Assembly: GCA_964020975.1 (NCBI GenBank)
Contig: OZ026628.1
Coordinates: 57,015,522-57,079,521, forward strand
Direction: 5' to 3'
Source of the DNA: Hermodice carunculata
Taxonomy: Eukaryota; Annelida; Polychaeta; Eunicida; Amphinomidae
DNA length: 64,000 nucleotides
Shown here: one piece after another, positions 47,820 through 61,179 of the stretch
Numbering within the stretch: the stretch's first letter is position 1
Layout: each line of letters opens with the position of its first letter
The notes under the pieces: model-generated
What the model saw: the letters and a program-made list of their open reading frames with translations, nothing else
The model's database searches: none
Told to the model about the DNA's origin: nothing
Translations under genes and position numbers: made by a program

Positions 47820-48260
47820 GCACTAAAAATTGGGTCATCATGACCTTTACCTTTGACCCGTCATATGATTTTACCGTGACCAGGCCTAATATCTTTTACC
47901 CTACCCCAAACCAACCAAATTTTGTGTGTAAACACTTCATAGAATAGCTGAGTGACATGCGCGAAAATTGGGCCACTGTGACTTATTTCTTGCCTTTTTA
48001 CCCCACAACGTTTCACCTTGTCTTGTACTAGGCATGTTCCTTGTTCCATAAGAATTGATTCTACAACATTTGGTGGGTGGATATAGGGGTGTGTTGCTCG
48101 CTGAATTTGGTCACATTGATATTGATAATGACCTCTTATATTGTTTAAGTTTGTCATGACCATACTTCATATACACTAACATGTACATCTACCATGGTGT
48201 GTTGACACATTACAGGTTAGGGGTGTGTTGCACACCAAAATTTGGTCAACTGTATTACCT
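47820..48260 (-). repeat. Degenerate tandem array, period about 137 bp, right arm
   Basis: Inverted counterpart of 34,430-34,920, with the lone unit near 46,910. Confidence 0.75.
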
Positions 48261-49007
48261 ATTCGCCGTTGGGGGATAATGTTTTGCTATGCAATACTTG
48301 ATTTTGTTTGAAGTGACGTATACTGCGACATTATTCGGTCACTTGTGACTCAATTAACTGATATTGTTTCAATTATATGAATATTTATACTTGTCGTTAA
48401 ATTTGTTTTGTTAAGCAAAACATGTTGCTGAAATGTTGAAAGTATCATTTTTGTTCATACTATTTATGGACACTGTCTGGATTTGTGTAATTACAGTATT
48501 TTCATGTGTAGATTTGCAGTAGAGCAAACACATGTAATATTCAGATAGTGCGTACATATTGGTATGTTTGACCAATGTACACACAGTACAATTTTGTTCA
48601 TTAATGGTAAAAACACAAGGTAGGGGAATGGAGCTCTTTCGTATCACGTATTGGTATCACTATTTGACATTTTACCATATATGAACACTCACTAAATGTA
48701 CAGTGCTATGATTGTTTACTTTACATATCATAACAGGTCCCTCGTATACGAGGAAATTGACTCCCACTGAGACTCATGCCTCCGTTTAACTATCCCCCCA
48801 GCAGGTTTTGAAATCTAGGGCAGTTTCAGGCCATTTGCACCATGAATTAAGCTACACTTCCTTGTTGCATACGAATTCTTAGACAAAGTGTGACTTTACA
48901 CCAGTGGTACCTCTGCAACACCTTTATGCATACGGATTAGACAATACACCATGCTTGTTCCCTGGAATACGCTAAACCACAGGTAAACCACTTTTATGAT
49001 TAGGGCC

Positions 49008-50036
49008 CTGTTGTCCATTTTGCTTTTGTTTTGCGCTGTGAATAACAATTCAACCAAATCAATAATACCTTATAAATCTTAGGATCTTTATAAATACGTT
49101 GATCGATTACATATAGAGTCAAAGGCTATTCATTTATTCTGTTTGATCACATTTCCAATCATGTCTGCCAGACACATTGTCAGTTATCGTTATTTTGACC
49201 TGTGCTTTTTCGCGTACAGGATTTCTTTAACTGTGTATATTGACCTCCATGTATCTGGTTTAGCCGGCTATGCACACCCACGGTGTGCCTTTTACTCAGA
49301 GGTTTGTGTTTTTCTGTTGTCTTCAAATTTACTTTTTAATTTCTAAAACTCTAATTTCATTGCGGGGATCAACGCTGGAAAACAAGCAGAGCAATTTATG
49401 TACGTAGTTCCCATCTCAGTGTCTGCTAAAAGTATCTAACATTAGGCATGGTGTGTATAGATGATGGATGAGTGAATTGCAGGACAACAGAGTCAACAGC
49501 TTCCCTTGGTGTGGGTTTGGTGCTTAGCACTCAGACCACACCAAGGGAAGATGTTTATTTGAGGCACCTTATACTGATAGATCTCGTCTAGTAGTTTCTT
49601 ATCACTGTTGAAATTGGTAATAAACCTAACAGCAGATCATATTTGACCACCAGCCAATGTTGGCCAGTTAAGGGGAAAAGGGGTCACGTTGTACAGTCAG
49701 GAGAAACAAATGCCCAACAACAGCTTCACACTACTTTAAGGATTAACAACTGAATGGCCCATATTGTTCATATACTTTATTTATTGTTAAATTAATTTTT
49801 TTGTCTTTTGTTCCTTTGGTGTTTTTTTTAATGTGATCATACCATTTCAGTTGATGTATGTCAATAGCATAATTAATATATTTCTATTGCAACTAAGATC
49901 TCAAACATAAGGAAATGCCTGTTCAAGCTATGTATGCTATAAAACTATGTATGGTATAAAACTGCGTTAAATTTAACCCTTTCCCCCTTGAATGAAGACT
50001 GAGTCAACAGCTTTCCTTGGCATGGGTTGGGCACTA
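49008..50036. other. Right-arm-only segment, about 1.03 kb
   Basis: Present only in the right arm. It runs from 'gattagggccctgttgtcc' to the centre of the 67-nt palindrome and contains the diverged MITE at 49,490-49,683. Otherwise no gene is seen; a short frame at 49,143-49,346 is unremarkable. Confidence 0.85.
49490..49683 (-). mobile_element. Diverged hairpin MITE in right-arm extra segment
   Basis: 'gagtcaacag', then a stem CTTCCCTTGGTGTGG / CCACACCAAGGGAAG (49,500-49,550), then 'gaccaccagccaatgttggc' and an end 'aaggggaaaagggg'. Same layout as the 50.0 kb element but diverged. Stem changes are matched on both sides. Confidence 0.75.
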
Positions 50037-50207
50037 AGTGCCCAACCCATGCCAAGGAAAGCTGTTGACCCTGGGCTTGTGATCGTGATAAGTCTCATGT
50101 ACATTTCTCAGTCAAATTGTCTTTCATAACTGTTGAGATTAGTTCAAATCACTGAAGCAGACGACATTTGACCACCAGCCGGTTTTGGCCGGTTTGGGGG
50201 GAAAGGG
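49977..50207 (-). mobile_element. Hairpin MITE, full-length copy (about 231 bp)
   Basis: Ends are inverted: ttaa|CCCTTTCCCCC on the left and GGGGGGAAAGGG|ctaa on the right. CCC-starting ends next to TTAA-like tetramers resemble piggyBac-family non-autonomous elements (known for TTAA targets), but the right flank is CTAA and no transposase was seen, so the family is an inference. It holds a perfect 67-nt palindrome at 50,003-50,069. Confidence 0.75.
50003..50069. repeat. Perfect 67-nt palindrome (33 + 1 + 33)
   Basis: The left side starts gtcaacagctttccttgg and the right side ends ccaaggaaagctgttgac. Every one of the 33 positions pairs, around a single central A. Confidence 0.97.
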
Positions 50208-50431
50208 CTAACTGGTAAGAAAACGTGTTTGTCAGTGCGCTTATGTTACCTACATATCCATTATAGATGTCAAAAATGGTCATAGTTAGGATAATATGCT
50301 CACCTCAAAACAACTTCGGTATATATGGCAAAAAAAGCACTATTATATTGAAGAAGTTGTATTAGTTGGTCAGAGTGTGTATTGGAAATCAAATTTTGTC
50401 AGAATTTAATGGATGAAAAAACAAAACAAAA

Positions 50432-51340
50432 CAAGAGGGCTGTGTGAACAGCCCATGCTCAGCTGACCTAGATATCCATCACACTTGTGGCTCTGTGAAC
50501 TTGGGACAGGATCGAGGTCACCCATGTTCTACCTGAGCTCCCTATCAAACTGATGTTTCAGTTGAATGACAACAACTGAAAAAAATCAATCCTGTATCTA
50601 TCACGAAAGTCTTATGATTCAGATGGCAAAATCTGCTTGTACGGTCTATTATAATATAATACATTAGTAGTATGTTATACTCTGATATTGTCACTTGACC
50701 CAGAAGTGTCTCTATGCAATTTCGAAGTAACTGGCCAAGTATACACAGGGATACAAACTTTTTTTAGATTTGGGCCAAAAAAAAAAAAAAGTCACTGGAC
50801 CACGATCATTTAAAAAAAAAAAGGTAAAAGCTCACCAAAGGCACATCCCCTTCAAGTTTGAACTGAATCTGGAAGGTAGTTTTGGAGATAAAGTTGAACA
50901 TGTGAATAACCATTGCAACACCACCTAGTGAACTACTGTGTGTGATCCTTCCACAGGCAACATTTATACCAAGTTTCAGCACAATCTGAGACAGAGCTTT
51001 GGAGAAAAAGTCGAAAATAGCGAAAACGCACAAAAATTCATATAAAAATAGAAAAAATCAAGCGCCACCTATTGATCAATTTAAGCTCTGGGAGTCCCCA
51101 GAAGTGACCCTATCTAATTTGTAATCAATTGGCCCAGCGGTTTCAGAGAAGATTTTTTAAAAATCCCCCCCAAATAAACAAAAAAATTCATAAAAACTCC
51201 AAAATCACTAGACCATGACCATTTGAACAAACTTGGTAGAGACCTACCCAAGCCATATCCCCACCAAGTGTAAAGTGTATCTGGCTGACGGTTTAGGAGA
51301 AGTCAAAAATGTGAATTGTTGACGAACGAAGGAACGATGA
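50432..51340 (+). repeat. Dispersed repeat R1, right-arm copy
   Basis: Same element as at 32,390-33,285, carried by the inverted duplication; it lies in the same orientation as the long copy at 10.2-11.5 kb. Confidence 0.8.
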
Positions 51341-52614
51341 CAATCGGGCACATTACATCCAACAGGAGAAGGTAATATGGCCAACAGACTGGCGGGGGGT
51401 GGGTGGGTGGGTGGAGCTACCACCAGCCCCTTCATCAGCTTATCCCTTTTGAGGATTTGCCCATATACATGTAATAGTTAAGAAAAACATGTCCCACGTT
51501 CATAAATTTCAAACCAACAATGACAGCAGGAAGATTCCAGAGTCACAAAACTGCTTGGCCAAGTCCTCCAACATTGCATTGAGGCAAATTGGGGGACCTA
51601 AGTTCCTGAATGTGTTGACTAGACAGGGCTGTATATTTTATTTCTTACAATTTCTGAGGGTTTGCACTATGAAGGCTTGAACAAAGTGGATCAGCAAGAG
51701 TGGATGTGGCAGATTGCAGATTTTTCAATTTGGGTACTGTTTGGCTAATGCATACATTTTTTATCCAGTATAGTGTAAGTCAACGGGAATTGGAATGGTA
51801 ATTCACATTTTTGACTTCTACTCCAAACCCATCAACCATATTCACTTAACAAATTGGTGAAGAATTACCTTATGTAGGTCATTACCTAGTTAGTTCAAAT
51901 GGGCATGCACCAATGATTATATATATTGTGATGATTCATCTTTCTTTCCTTCAGTTCTTTGATGCACAAAATCTTCAAAAAGCTCATGTAGAGCCAAATT
52001 TCTAATTGTTTAAAATGTGCATGACCAGTTCTAGGCACCAACATGTTTATACCTATTACGGGATGAATATCAAAGTAGGCTGAGAACACGCTATTTACAC
52101 AGGCCTCCTGTCTAATATTCCGGGGCCCAATGTTATATTATATACATCTAACCAGGTGTTGCAAAGAATTACAACCATAGGGCGGTATTCTGTTCTAATA
52201 CGGATTACATATGCCCACCTACCGTGCTCTGCATCATCAAGTTGAAGTATGACAAAGGTTAGCTGACTTGAATTAGTGTGGCATGTTCAATCTACATATT
52301 ACATCTTGTCTTCCGAAAAAGTGACAACATGCTATTCATCCTGAAGTCATATGGGGTACATGCCTTGATACTGGCGTTCTGCAAAGGTCTGTTCTTTGAC
52401 TCATTTGTGTAATTCAATAATACACGTGATGTATTTAATACATACAAATTTTGGTCAATTTGCTGACGAAACTCTAATGTTTATAGTTTTCACAAAGCTT
52501 AATGTGTCTAGGAAATTTCCTCACTAAAAATTTAACTACTTGATAGCAGTGGACATTATACTGAGAAAAGGCCCTCTTGCCTAAATGTCTTTCAGACCTC
52601 TCTTCTCTTATGAC

Positions 52615-55600
52615 TAACATTTGTTGTAACTTTGGCCTTTTCAAGTGCCCGTTATTTGGCAAGCTGTTATTTGCAACTGATCAGAAACTAGACCTAGAGT
52701 CTCACTTCTTCTCATCTACAAATCCAACACATGACCATGTCTAACCAGCCTCTGATAACCATTGGTCTAGGGCGACCGACCTATGACCCTTTAGCCAACG
52801 AGGCCGGAACATGCTTAAATCATCTGCTCCTTCATCATGGGTACAAAAGGCAGAGGACTGTATGTTTCCATCTCCATTGTATTGATGTTTGGCGGAAAAA
52901 TTGATTTGATTTCGTTTTTTTTTTCTGTTTTCCATGTTGCTAACAACCAACTTAATATTTTTTGCTATGTTGAGGTTAGCAAAGTTGATGCAACTCTTAA
53001 GCAGAAATCAATTTGTGACTTCAGTTTATCCTGTTAGAAAAAATGGAAATCCGTATAGGTTGTAGGCCATAGCTGCGATTGGCTGTTTGCACTTCCCAGT
53101 GAAGATAGTCCGCCTTCTGCAAATACTGTAGTTTCAGCATCCTGTAGCTTGTATATAAATAAAATTAGCTTGGTCAGGTTTCCCTGCAGTGTAGAACTAC
53201 TTTATTTGTGGTCATGTAGCTCCACTGTCTTACTAGAACAGGTGAGATCTATGTGCTGAAAAATAAAATGATATGATCCTGGGCAGAGCACAACATTAAA
53301 AGAAAAAAAAACTCACGGTAGTTTCCCAAACTTTTATTATATGGGCAACAGACATGTTTTTTTTTGCATGTCACAGTGAATTGGACACTTTTATTAACAT
53401 AGTGTGACATTTTCTTTTGCCAGGCTGAACCGTGCTGCAATCTCCTAAAAGTACCAACTTTACTGTCATGAATTCCTATGGTTGTGAAATGGCATCATTC
53501 TGCATTTGTAGAATCTGATTGTAGCAGTGGGGAATGTTCCTCACGTGAATGCTGCAATCCTATAGTACATTCCGTAGAGGTTTGGCAAAATATTTCAGCA
53601 GAAGACGCAGAGGCTTCATCATAGAAGATAGGCAGGTCTCTTAAAATCTCATAAAAAGCAAGGGATGATCTGTTTGCTGCTATTATTTCCATAAAATTTG
53701 TCAACTCATCTTTCAGAAGAACAAATGGACCCATTGTAGAAAGCTAAATTATAATGGTTTGTACGCTGATGATCTCTGAGAAAGTTAAGTATTCATGACA
53801 TAAGCATCATGTGGCAACCGTTTTTTTATATTAACACATGTGACAAATGCCTTACAAGCAACTCTGATCAACCTGATGATACCTGGCTCTGTAAAATTTT
53901 GAATGGTGATGTTAGTGCTTTGTTTAGTAGACCCTTTGTACAATCCATGAGTGTATTCCACAGAATAAGATTAGAATTATCTTCGGAAGGAACAACCACA
54001 TATCCTTTAAGTGCATTATAAAAATGAGTTCTGTAGTACCGCACTCTGAAATGCAAGAGGAAATGTTCAGGAGTATTTCTTTGATGTTTTGTTATGCGTC
54101 TTTCAAGCACGTTCTTCTAGATCACGAGAAATACCTTGTGAAACACTGATGGCATCCATTGCTGCTTTTTGTGTAAATTTCTCTCAATCCCAATACTCAG
54201 ATCGTTCCTGCAACATCACTGGCATGTATACCTTCCAACTTTGATGTGATTTGAGTTGTTTCATGGCTCATCAGGGTAGTATTTTTCCTCTTTAGAATGA
54301 TCTACAGCATTTTGATTTTGTGCAATATGTAGTATCTGTATATTCATATTGGTAACAGTTTAATTGCTCAGTGCATGATTTCTTTTTACACAACATCTTA
54401 TTGACAGTCAGCCTACTCGGTACGTGAATTAAGTTCCTCCTAAACATCTATAGTGCAGCCTGCATAACACCACCAACCTGTCTAACACTGACCTGTTTCT
54501 TTAATAGATTACACACGCATCTGCGTTTTTTGCAATGTATCTTGCATCTGAGAAAGTTGTGACCACTTGTGATTATTGGGCTTTGTCTCTCAATCTTTCG
54601 CCTTGAGCATTTCATAAGCTCTTCTTCCGTTTCTTTACTTTAGATTCGTAGTATCTTTCTTTAAAAAACGTTGGTTGACTTGTCTTTGATTCGCAATGAT
54701 ATTTTACTCTACATTTTTAAAATCTGTTCTCCCGCGTGTCAGCCAAGGATTTCTCAATTCAAATCCAACAGTTAATGATCTGTAAAGCTTGCACTCAAGG
54801 CCACTGTCGTGTGATTCCGCAGCCACTTTGGAATACATCTGTTGATAATCTACCATCATGAATCCTGATGAAAATGTTCACTGGAGCACTTGGGGTGGAA
54901 GTCATAGAGGTGTAGGGTGATAGGAAAGGTGAAATAACAGGACTGTCCATGCTCAACGCATTAGAAACTGCATTGCCTGGTTCAGATTTAATTTTTGGTA
55001 GGCCTGTTTCTTTTTATATCTTGACAATACATTTTGTAATTGGTCAGTATAAAAGCAGGGACAAACCTGTGCCTTTAAGAAACGCTATAATATATTTCAC
55101 AAATGGTGTCTTCCTCTTACCTTGGAAGAATATCGTGGTGCGTGTGGTCAACTTTTCAGGGAATCCTGCACTTATAACATCTGTAAGCATCAATCCCTTT
55201 TCCAAATATTGCTTGCTCTGACAACAAACCGAAAATTCCATGTAATTTTTTACATTTCAGCTTGGTTCAACTTCCTTTTTTTCAGCATCAGCAACAATGG
55301 TACACATCCATGCAATGTTTTATCACCTTTGCGAATTCTGTTTTATTGTTCCTTATATTGGCTTTTCCGATGTTTTAGTTGATCAAATCCCTCCAAATAT
55401 ATACATGCTTTCTGTACACCCCCCCCCCCCCCCGAGCTGCAATGTACTCAGTGGTCGATTTTCTGAACGTATAAGGTTGTGGTGAATGTAACTAATTGGA
55501 AGGTCATTCAGGGAAATTTTCGTCTTATCTGTGGCTGAACACTGTCAGCAATCTAAATACGAAATATGGATATGAAGCAGAATTCCTTTCAAAAAGTAAC

Positions 55601-57523
55601 TCATCCCCTATTTGTCAGTCAAAATCACACCTATCCATAAGATTAATAAAAAGGTCTTATCTCTGAGCACTTAGGAAACCAAAGCCCTTTTATTCGGTTT
55701 TAATGGGAAGACATGGTTTGCACATAATACAAAGGTGATTCGTTAAGCTATGTCTCAAAATATGGCAAATTGCTTGTGCGTGCTAAAGGCAAGAGTTAGT
55801 AAGGGGCAGAGAAGATACATGTTCAATTCTAACTCGAAAAGAATGTAGAAAGTGTCCCAAAGAGACAACATCTGGGAGAACACACAGATCGACAGACGAG
55901 GAATTTGGTTTGCAAGCTGTAGGGACATATATCTCTGATGTGTCGTACCTATCAAAAGGAGTGTTCAATTTAAAGCAAATTCATATCTGGAATATCTTGT
56001 AAGAACAGGTGCTGAAGCAGATTTGGTGATATATTTTTATGTTTTATTTGGCATGAAATATGGGTGCAAACTTGTAATGAAGCAGCTGTGAAATACATTG
56101 TGTAGCATTCCATGTTGTAGGTATAATATAGTGCATTATCTAGGAGTCTATGTTGTAAGATGTTAACAAAGAAAGGTTACATAAGACGACTCCACATGCA
56201 AACTACACTGTAGTATGTACAATATATGTAAGAAAGCTCAACCATATTTGTATTTTACTTATGTATACTGGAATAATATTGTGATCATCAATGGCGGGAA
56301 GAATATCTCATATTTTGCCAGCACAAAAACTTGGATATATCTGTGAGTAGCACACATTAACATAACTCACATTTGCAGTGAACTCAAGAGAAAAGTGGAA
56401 TCAAATGAGGATTGCGTCTGGTGATGGCACACCTTGATCTTCAGCAGGCTCAGGCTACAGCTGAGGAAAGAAAAAAACATTGTGACATATTCTGAAAGTA
56501 GTGTTCATTAATTAATGCCTGAAAGGGCAGGGTTTATATCTAATTTTTCAGGAGCATATGAAGCCAAAAGTAAGTAGAAAACATAATAAAATTTCTCATG
56601 CCCATGGCCTGATTATTTGTATTTCAGGAGTTTAGCAGTTTTAGGCGGAATATATGTCAATTAGGCTCACACACCTAAAGGACAAGTACCCACCCATGCT
56701 ACAACTCGAGAAAACGAGTGCAGTGGGGTACAAACACTGCTAATGTCACTGCCTGCTCCCCAGAGAAACCAAAGACCTTCTGAACAACGAACAAAAATTG
56801 AAATTTGTAAATATATTTTTTGGAAAACTTGTTCTCTTATTTGAAACTTTACATTCTAGCACCTTTATGCTAAACAGCTTAAATTATACAAAATGGAAAG
56901 GTTCCCACCGGTTTCTTCAATTTATCATTATAAAAGAAGCCCTTTTGTATATCTTGTGTAACTGCATACGTATGACTAAACGTGTGGAATTACAAAGTTT
57001 ATTAAAGTAGAGCATGTATACCATGTAAACATAAAAGCTTATGTACTTGAAATATTTAACCTGAAGTTGCTGCAATATTTATTTACAAGTTTATGCCACT
57101 ATAAAGAACAGGTGACCCAACACTTAGTAAATAAACTACTGAAACAATGTAAGACTATTTGAAAATGACATTAAGAACATGTGATGCTGATACATTGGAG
57201 TAGTAAATCCTTAGAAATAAGAATTCATTGAATGTTGTGAAAAAAATATTACATGGTGTGGATGAACCGGCTATTGGCAAAACACTGTTCGTTACTTAGC
57301 CTGTAGTAAACATTCTGCTTTTAATGTTTGATTCGGATTTTATCATAAAACAAAGGATAAGACAAGAAAAGTTCAAAGATTTAAATTGAAAAGGAAAAAA
57401 AGTTTAAAAAAAAGATAGTATTATTGTCCATTGTGAAAATGTTATTGATGTGCCTTGACAATTAAAACATATTACAATAAAAAACTCCTGGCTCTGTGTA
57501 AAAGATCGTTTTGCTACTTGCAG
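52615..57523. other. Intergenic, no supported gene
   Basis: Unique AT-rich DNA. Minus-strand open segments at 53,495-53,734 (LKDELTNFMEIIAANRSSLA) and 53,868-54,110 (FRVRYYRTHFYNALKGYVVV) look coding-like and lie in a row, so a decayed gene or transposase is possible, but no domain is certain. A C run at 55,420-55,434 and ordinary DNA fill the rest. Confidence 0.35.
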
Positions 57524-57587
57524 CCACTTCTGTCATCTGTTGATAATTGCCTGAAATGTACTTGCACTGGTTCCAAGGAGGACCAAG
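57524..57587 (+). CDS. Weak internal exon candidate, Cys-rich
   Basis: Flanked by a good acceptor (tttgctacttgcag|) and a donor (accaag|gtaacc). Reads PLLSSVDNCLKCTCTGSKED. The 'NCL-C-C' start vaguely recalls invertebrate-type lysozyme, but it is too short to assign and no partner exon was seen. Confidence 0.25.
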
Positions 57588-60479
57588 GTAACCTTAGTAC
57601 CAAAAGCCGCCTGGTTAAGTTCCTCTTCACCTCATATTCGTAGAGAAATGGCCGCGTTTACTGCACAGTGTGTACTTAAGTTGCGTGAAAGTTGTAGATG
57701 ATTAAAGAGAGGCAGGTCATTATTTTTAATCTCACACATAAGGTTTACAAAGAAAATTTTTGCACAACTACTTTTTCCCTCATATAGCAATTGCTTTAAA
57801 AGAAGCTGAAGTACATGACAGGACTTGAGGTTCTACAAAATATCATCAGACTGTTAAAGATTTACATTTTTGTTTAAGAAAAGTACTTGTAAGTATCATT
57901 ATTAATAATAAACAAACCCTGGAATAAGAGCAAAATGACACATGCACTTTCTTGATGAAAGTTATCATTAGGACACATAAGGACCTGATGGCACCGCCGT
58001 CTGGTGGACACCCTTAATAAATCACTGGTGTGCACCTATCGAAGATGCAAGCCTGACGTTCAAAGTTTGTGATTGTGGATGTAAACATCATTTCCCTTGG
58101 AAAATGTATTTCCTTGATAGTCACTAAAAACGTCTGAGGGTGGGAGTCTGTAGCTGTAGATGTGAAGCGAGCCATAAGTAGCAAAATTATGTTAATATAT
58201 GATTCCAGGCAAAAGCTTTCAATTACGGATTAAACTTGATGAATTATGTTTGTTAATTATTGAATTCTTGTACTCATTATAAATCTTTAATTTTTTTGCT
58301 TTCAAGACTAGTGAATGTTTCAGAATTTGAGGTAGATTGATGAATGAAGTAACGCCCACTTTCATTTTGTAAACCTTCGAAGGCTTTCCGTTCGTGTAGC
58401 CCTTTGTCATGGCCAGATAACTTAAAAGGTACAACGTGATTACCTGCTCAAACAGACTATGCTCCCTTGTATTATTATGTTAATGCTCCCTACTAGCTGG
58501 ACTTCCATGAGAATTTTCAACAGCACAAAGTACGTATTTAGAGTCAAAGACAAACGTGTGCTCCCTCCTTTACAAACTGGGGCCAAATGACCAAAAGTAG
58601 GACGTCCAGGTCCTCAAAACTTGGAGAGAGCGTTGAAACCAGATAAAATATCTGCATGAAAATAGCAATATAAGAAGGACATTGGCATTTAAAATTTGAC
58701 CTTCATTTGAACTTGAAATGAACTTGAAGCATGAACGATACCGATATTTTCATATGCAGAAGTTCCTCTCGTATGAAAATGATGACAAGAATGGATAAGT
58801 TCGGAATCTTGGGATATTTCTGAAAACAAATTGTACCGCTATAGCTGACAATTAAGCCCTTTTCATAAATTCCACAAAAATATAACTTTGCAAAATATCG
58901 TGATAAGTTGCAAAAAAGTTGATCACAGTTGTACAACTAGGGATACAGGTTAAAGTAGATGATAGTGAAAACAATGTTTGCAAACACAAGTAAATTTCCA
59001 TGAATTTAGGTTGATTTAAAAACAGAAGCGAATTCATGGAAAAGTGAGCACTGCTACTGCATCAAGTATGATTCACTGCAAATTTGGAATGTCTCAACGC
59101 AAAAACATTATCAACATGTAATTATAGGCAGAGAGGCAACATTTTGGCCAACTTTTAGTTTTGAAAGCAACCCCATATTCATAAATTTCAAATGGAACAA
59201 TGAGAGCAGGGAAAAAACATCCATTTTAATCATGTTTCAACAAATGTTTAACTTATCTATGGCATAAACAAAATATGTGTGGTTCCTGTAATCTGACAGA
59301 CCCTACTCAAAAGACCCAACCCTAAAATTGATGGAACCCCTGCCCCCCAAAATATATAAGCCACCCTTCCTTTATAAAAATTGATGGACCCAGGCTGAAA
59401 TAGTTTATCCAGAAAATGGCCATCGTGTGCCATTATTTGGCAGTAAAGTCAACTCAAACACAGCATTTTATTTTGACTTGTCTGGACGGTTAACTTGGGC
59501 TTGGGAACAGCATAGCTTGTTAGGTGATCGTTATAGTAATATTTTACAAGGTTCCAGTGGAAGCTCAAATTTCTTAGTTGAATTAGTGCAATTCATTTTT
59601 CTTACTAAGTTCGTATTCATAAACAACCAACGGCTATTGACAACCATTGACTAAGTCTAGTACAAAATATTCCGATACCCAAGCGGCCTTTATGACTGTT
59701 ACCATGGTGATCCGTAATCACCCAGCAGACAACAACCGAAAACTGCGGAAAGCAGGGAAGACCCTTACCAGGCATACCATGTCCTCCTGCTGGTGCAGAA
59801 GTTACATAACCGTACAGAGGTGGTGGAATCGTCTTTAATGAAGGCCTGCACAGAATTTCTAACTTAGAGAAAAAAAGCTTGGGTGGAAGAACAGAAAATT
59901 TTGCAAAGGTAAGTTATTCGATACTCCTGCCTACGGCCTCTCCGCTATGGCACTAGTTAAGTTCAGTGCTAAGTTACGGGCTGGCCAACCCAAAGTTTTT
60001 AAAAATATTTTTCTATAAAAATCTGACCAGCTTAGTGTAGTTTTGACTGCATACAGATGCAACAAAATGCAGAAAGTGTTTTTTAGTTATATCGTTAATG
60101 CCTCTAAGTGATTTTTTACTAAGCCCTGATCGAGTTTTCTAGTTGTTATGTGTACGTGTGTAACACGTGGCGGATGTTGTTTTTTTGGCGAGTTGAAATC
60201 CGGGTCGTGTCAATCAAAGATTTATCCTTTAACTTGGGAAGTCAGAACCGAAGCATGTTATATTGCAGTGAGGGGAGTGTCTCCCCAAATTTGCCAAATA
60301 GTGTTATAATAGTATGGTGCGGTAAGTCATTTATAAATATCTTACGTGAATGACGATAATGCAAAGATTCCCCCCTGAAAAACTACTGTTTATACTGGAC
60401 AACTGTCCGTTGGCACTAAGGCTGCACTGTTTTGCTGCAACCATTGCAACGAGTTTCAGTTCAGCAACAACCATGCACT
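57588..60479. other. Intergenic, no supported gene
   Basis: A plus-strand frame at 59,427-59,654 (LFGSKVNSNTAFYFDLSGRL) and an open stretch to a donor at 60,322 (tgcg|gtaagt) are coding-like but unrecognised. No repeats with a second copy in the window. Confidence 0.35.
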
Positions 60480-61177
60480 TGGTCATTTTGGTTTACAGGG
60501 TTGTTATTGTAAAAGGTGTAAACACTCTAACATCTTTAACTAATGGTGGATCTTCATGAAATTTGGTAGATTGTGGGGGAGGTCAAAATCTCATGTTTTG
60601 GATACCAGCGGCCCCACCCACAGTTTGACAGAAAATATATGGCAATTTTGTTGAAATTTATATAAATTCAGTATTTCAGCAAATATTGAAGCTAGTCATG
60701 CCAAATTTATACCAAATATATATCAGTCCTGAAACTGGAATGTTACATGACATGGATGACCTTGACCTATTTTTCAAGGTCACAAGGGCTATGAAATTAA
60801 TATTGGTTACTTGCTGATGGTGCCTTGCTCATTTAATTGGGAACATGATATGAATTTAACATTAAATATATATTTTAGAGACAAAACCCTATTGTGCTTT
60901 AAGTAGTGGGTGCCCCACCTATGGTGTTCGATGGGAAATTTGTCAAAGAAGTGGAAAACACATTAAATTCAGTTTCACAATGTATCATTTTTGCATTACA
61001 AAATTCATACCAAATATACTTTTTGTTAAGACTCATGTTTTTTGTTCATATCAAATACCTCGCCCAACTTTTTCAAAGTCATCAGGCAACACATTTACAT
61101 GAAAATGGCTTGAATACCTACTACATGTATAGTTCAAAAATTGTCAGCCGAGCATTATGCCCAAGGGCCCCTTGTTT
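60480..61177 (+). repeat. Probable dispersed non-coding repeat
   Basis: The style resembles R1 ('tgaaatttggtagattgtgg', 'caaatttataccaaatatat', 'catgacatgg') and it ends 'gcccaagggccccttgttta', close to the inverted start of R1 (caagagggc). No second copy is present here, so this is judged by style only. Confidence 0.35.
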
Positions 61178-61179
61178 AT

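Larger units (their letters stand above)
42757..52614 (-). repeat. Right arm of large inverted repeat
   Basis: Reverse complement of 30,872-39,862, about 870 bp longer. It has an extra segment of about 1.03 kb (49,008-50,036) and a 163-bp tandem duplication (45,058-45,380). It lacks about 235 bp present at 31,013-31,247 on the left and has a shorter TA repeat near 47,250. Confidence 0.97.
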
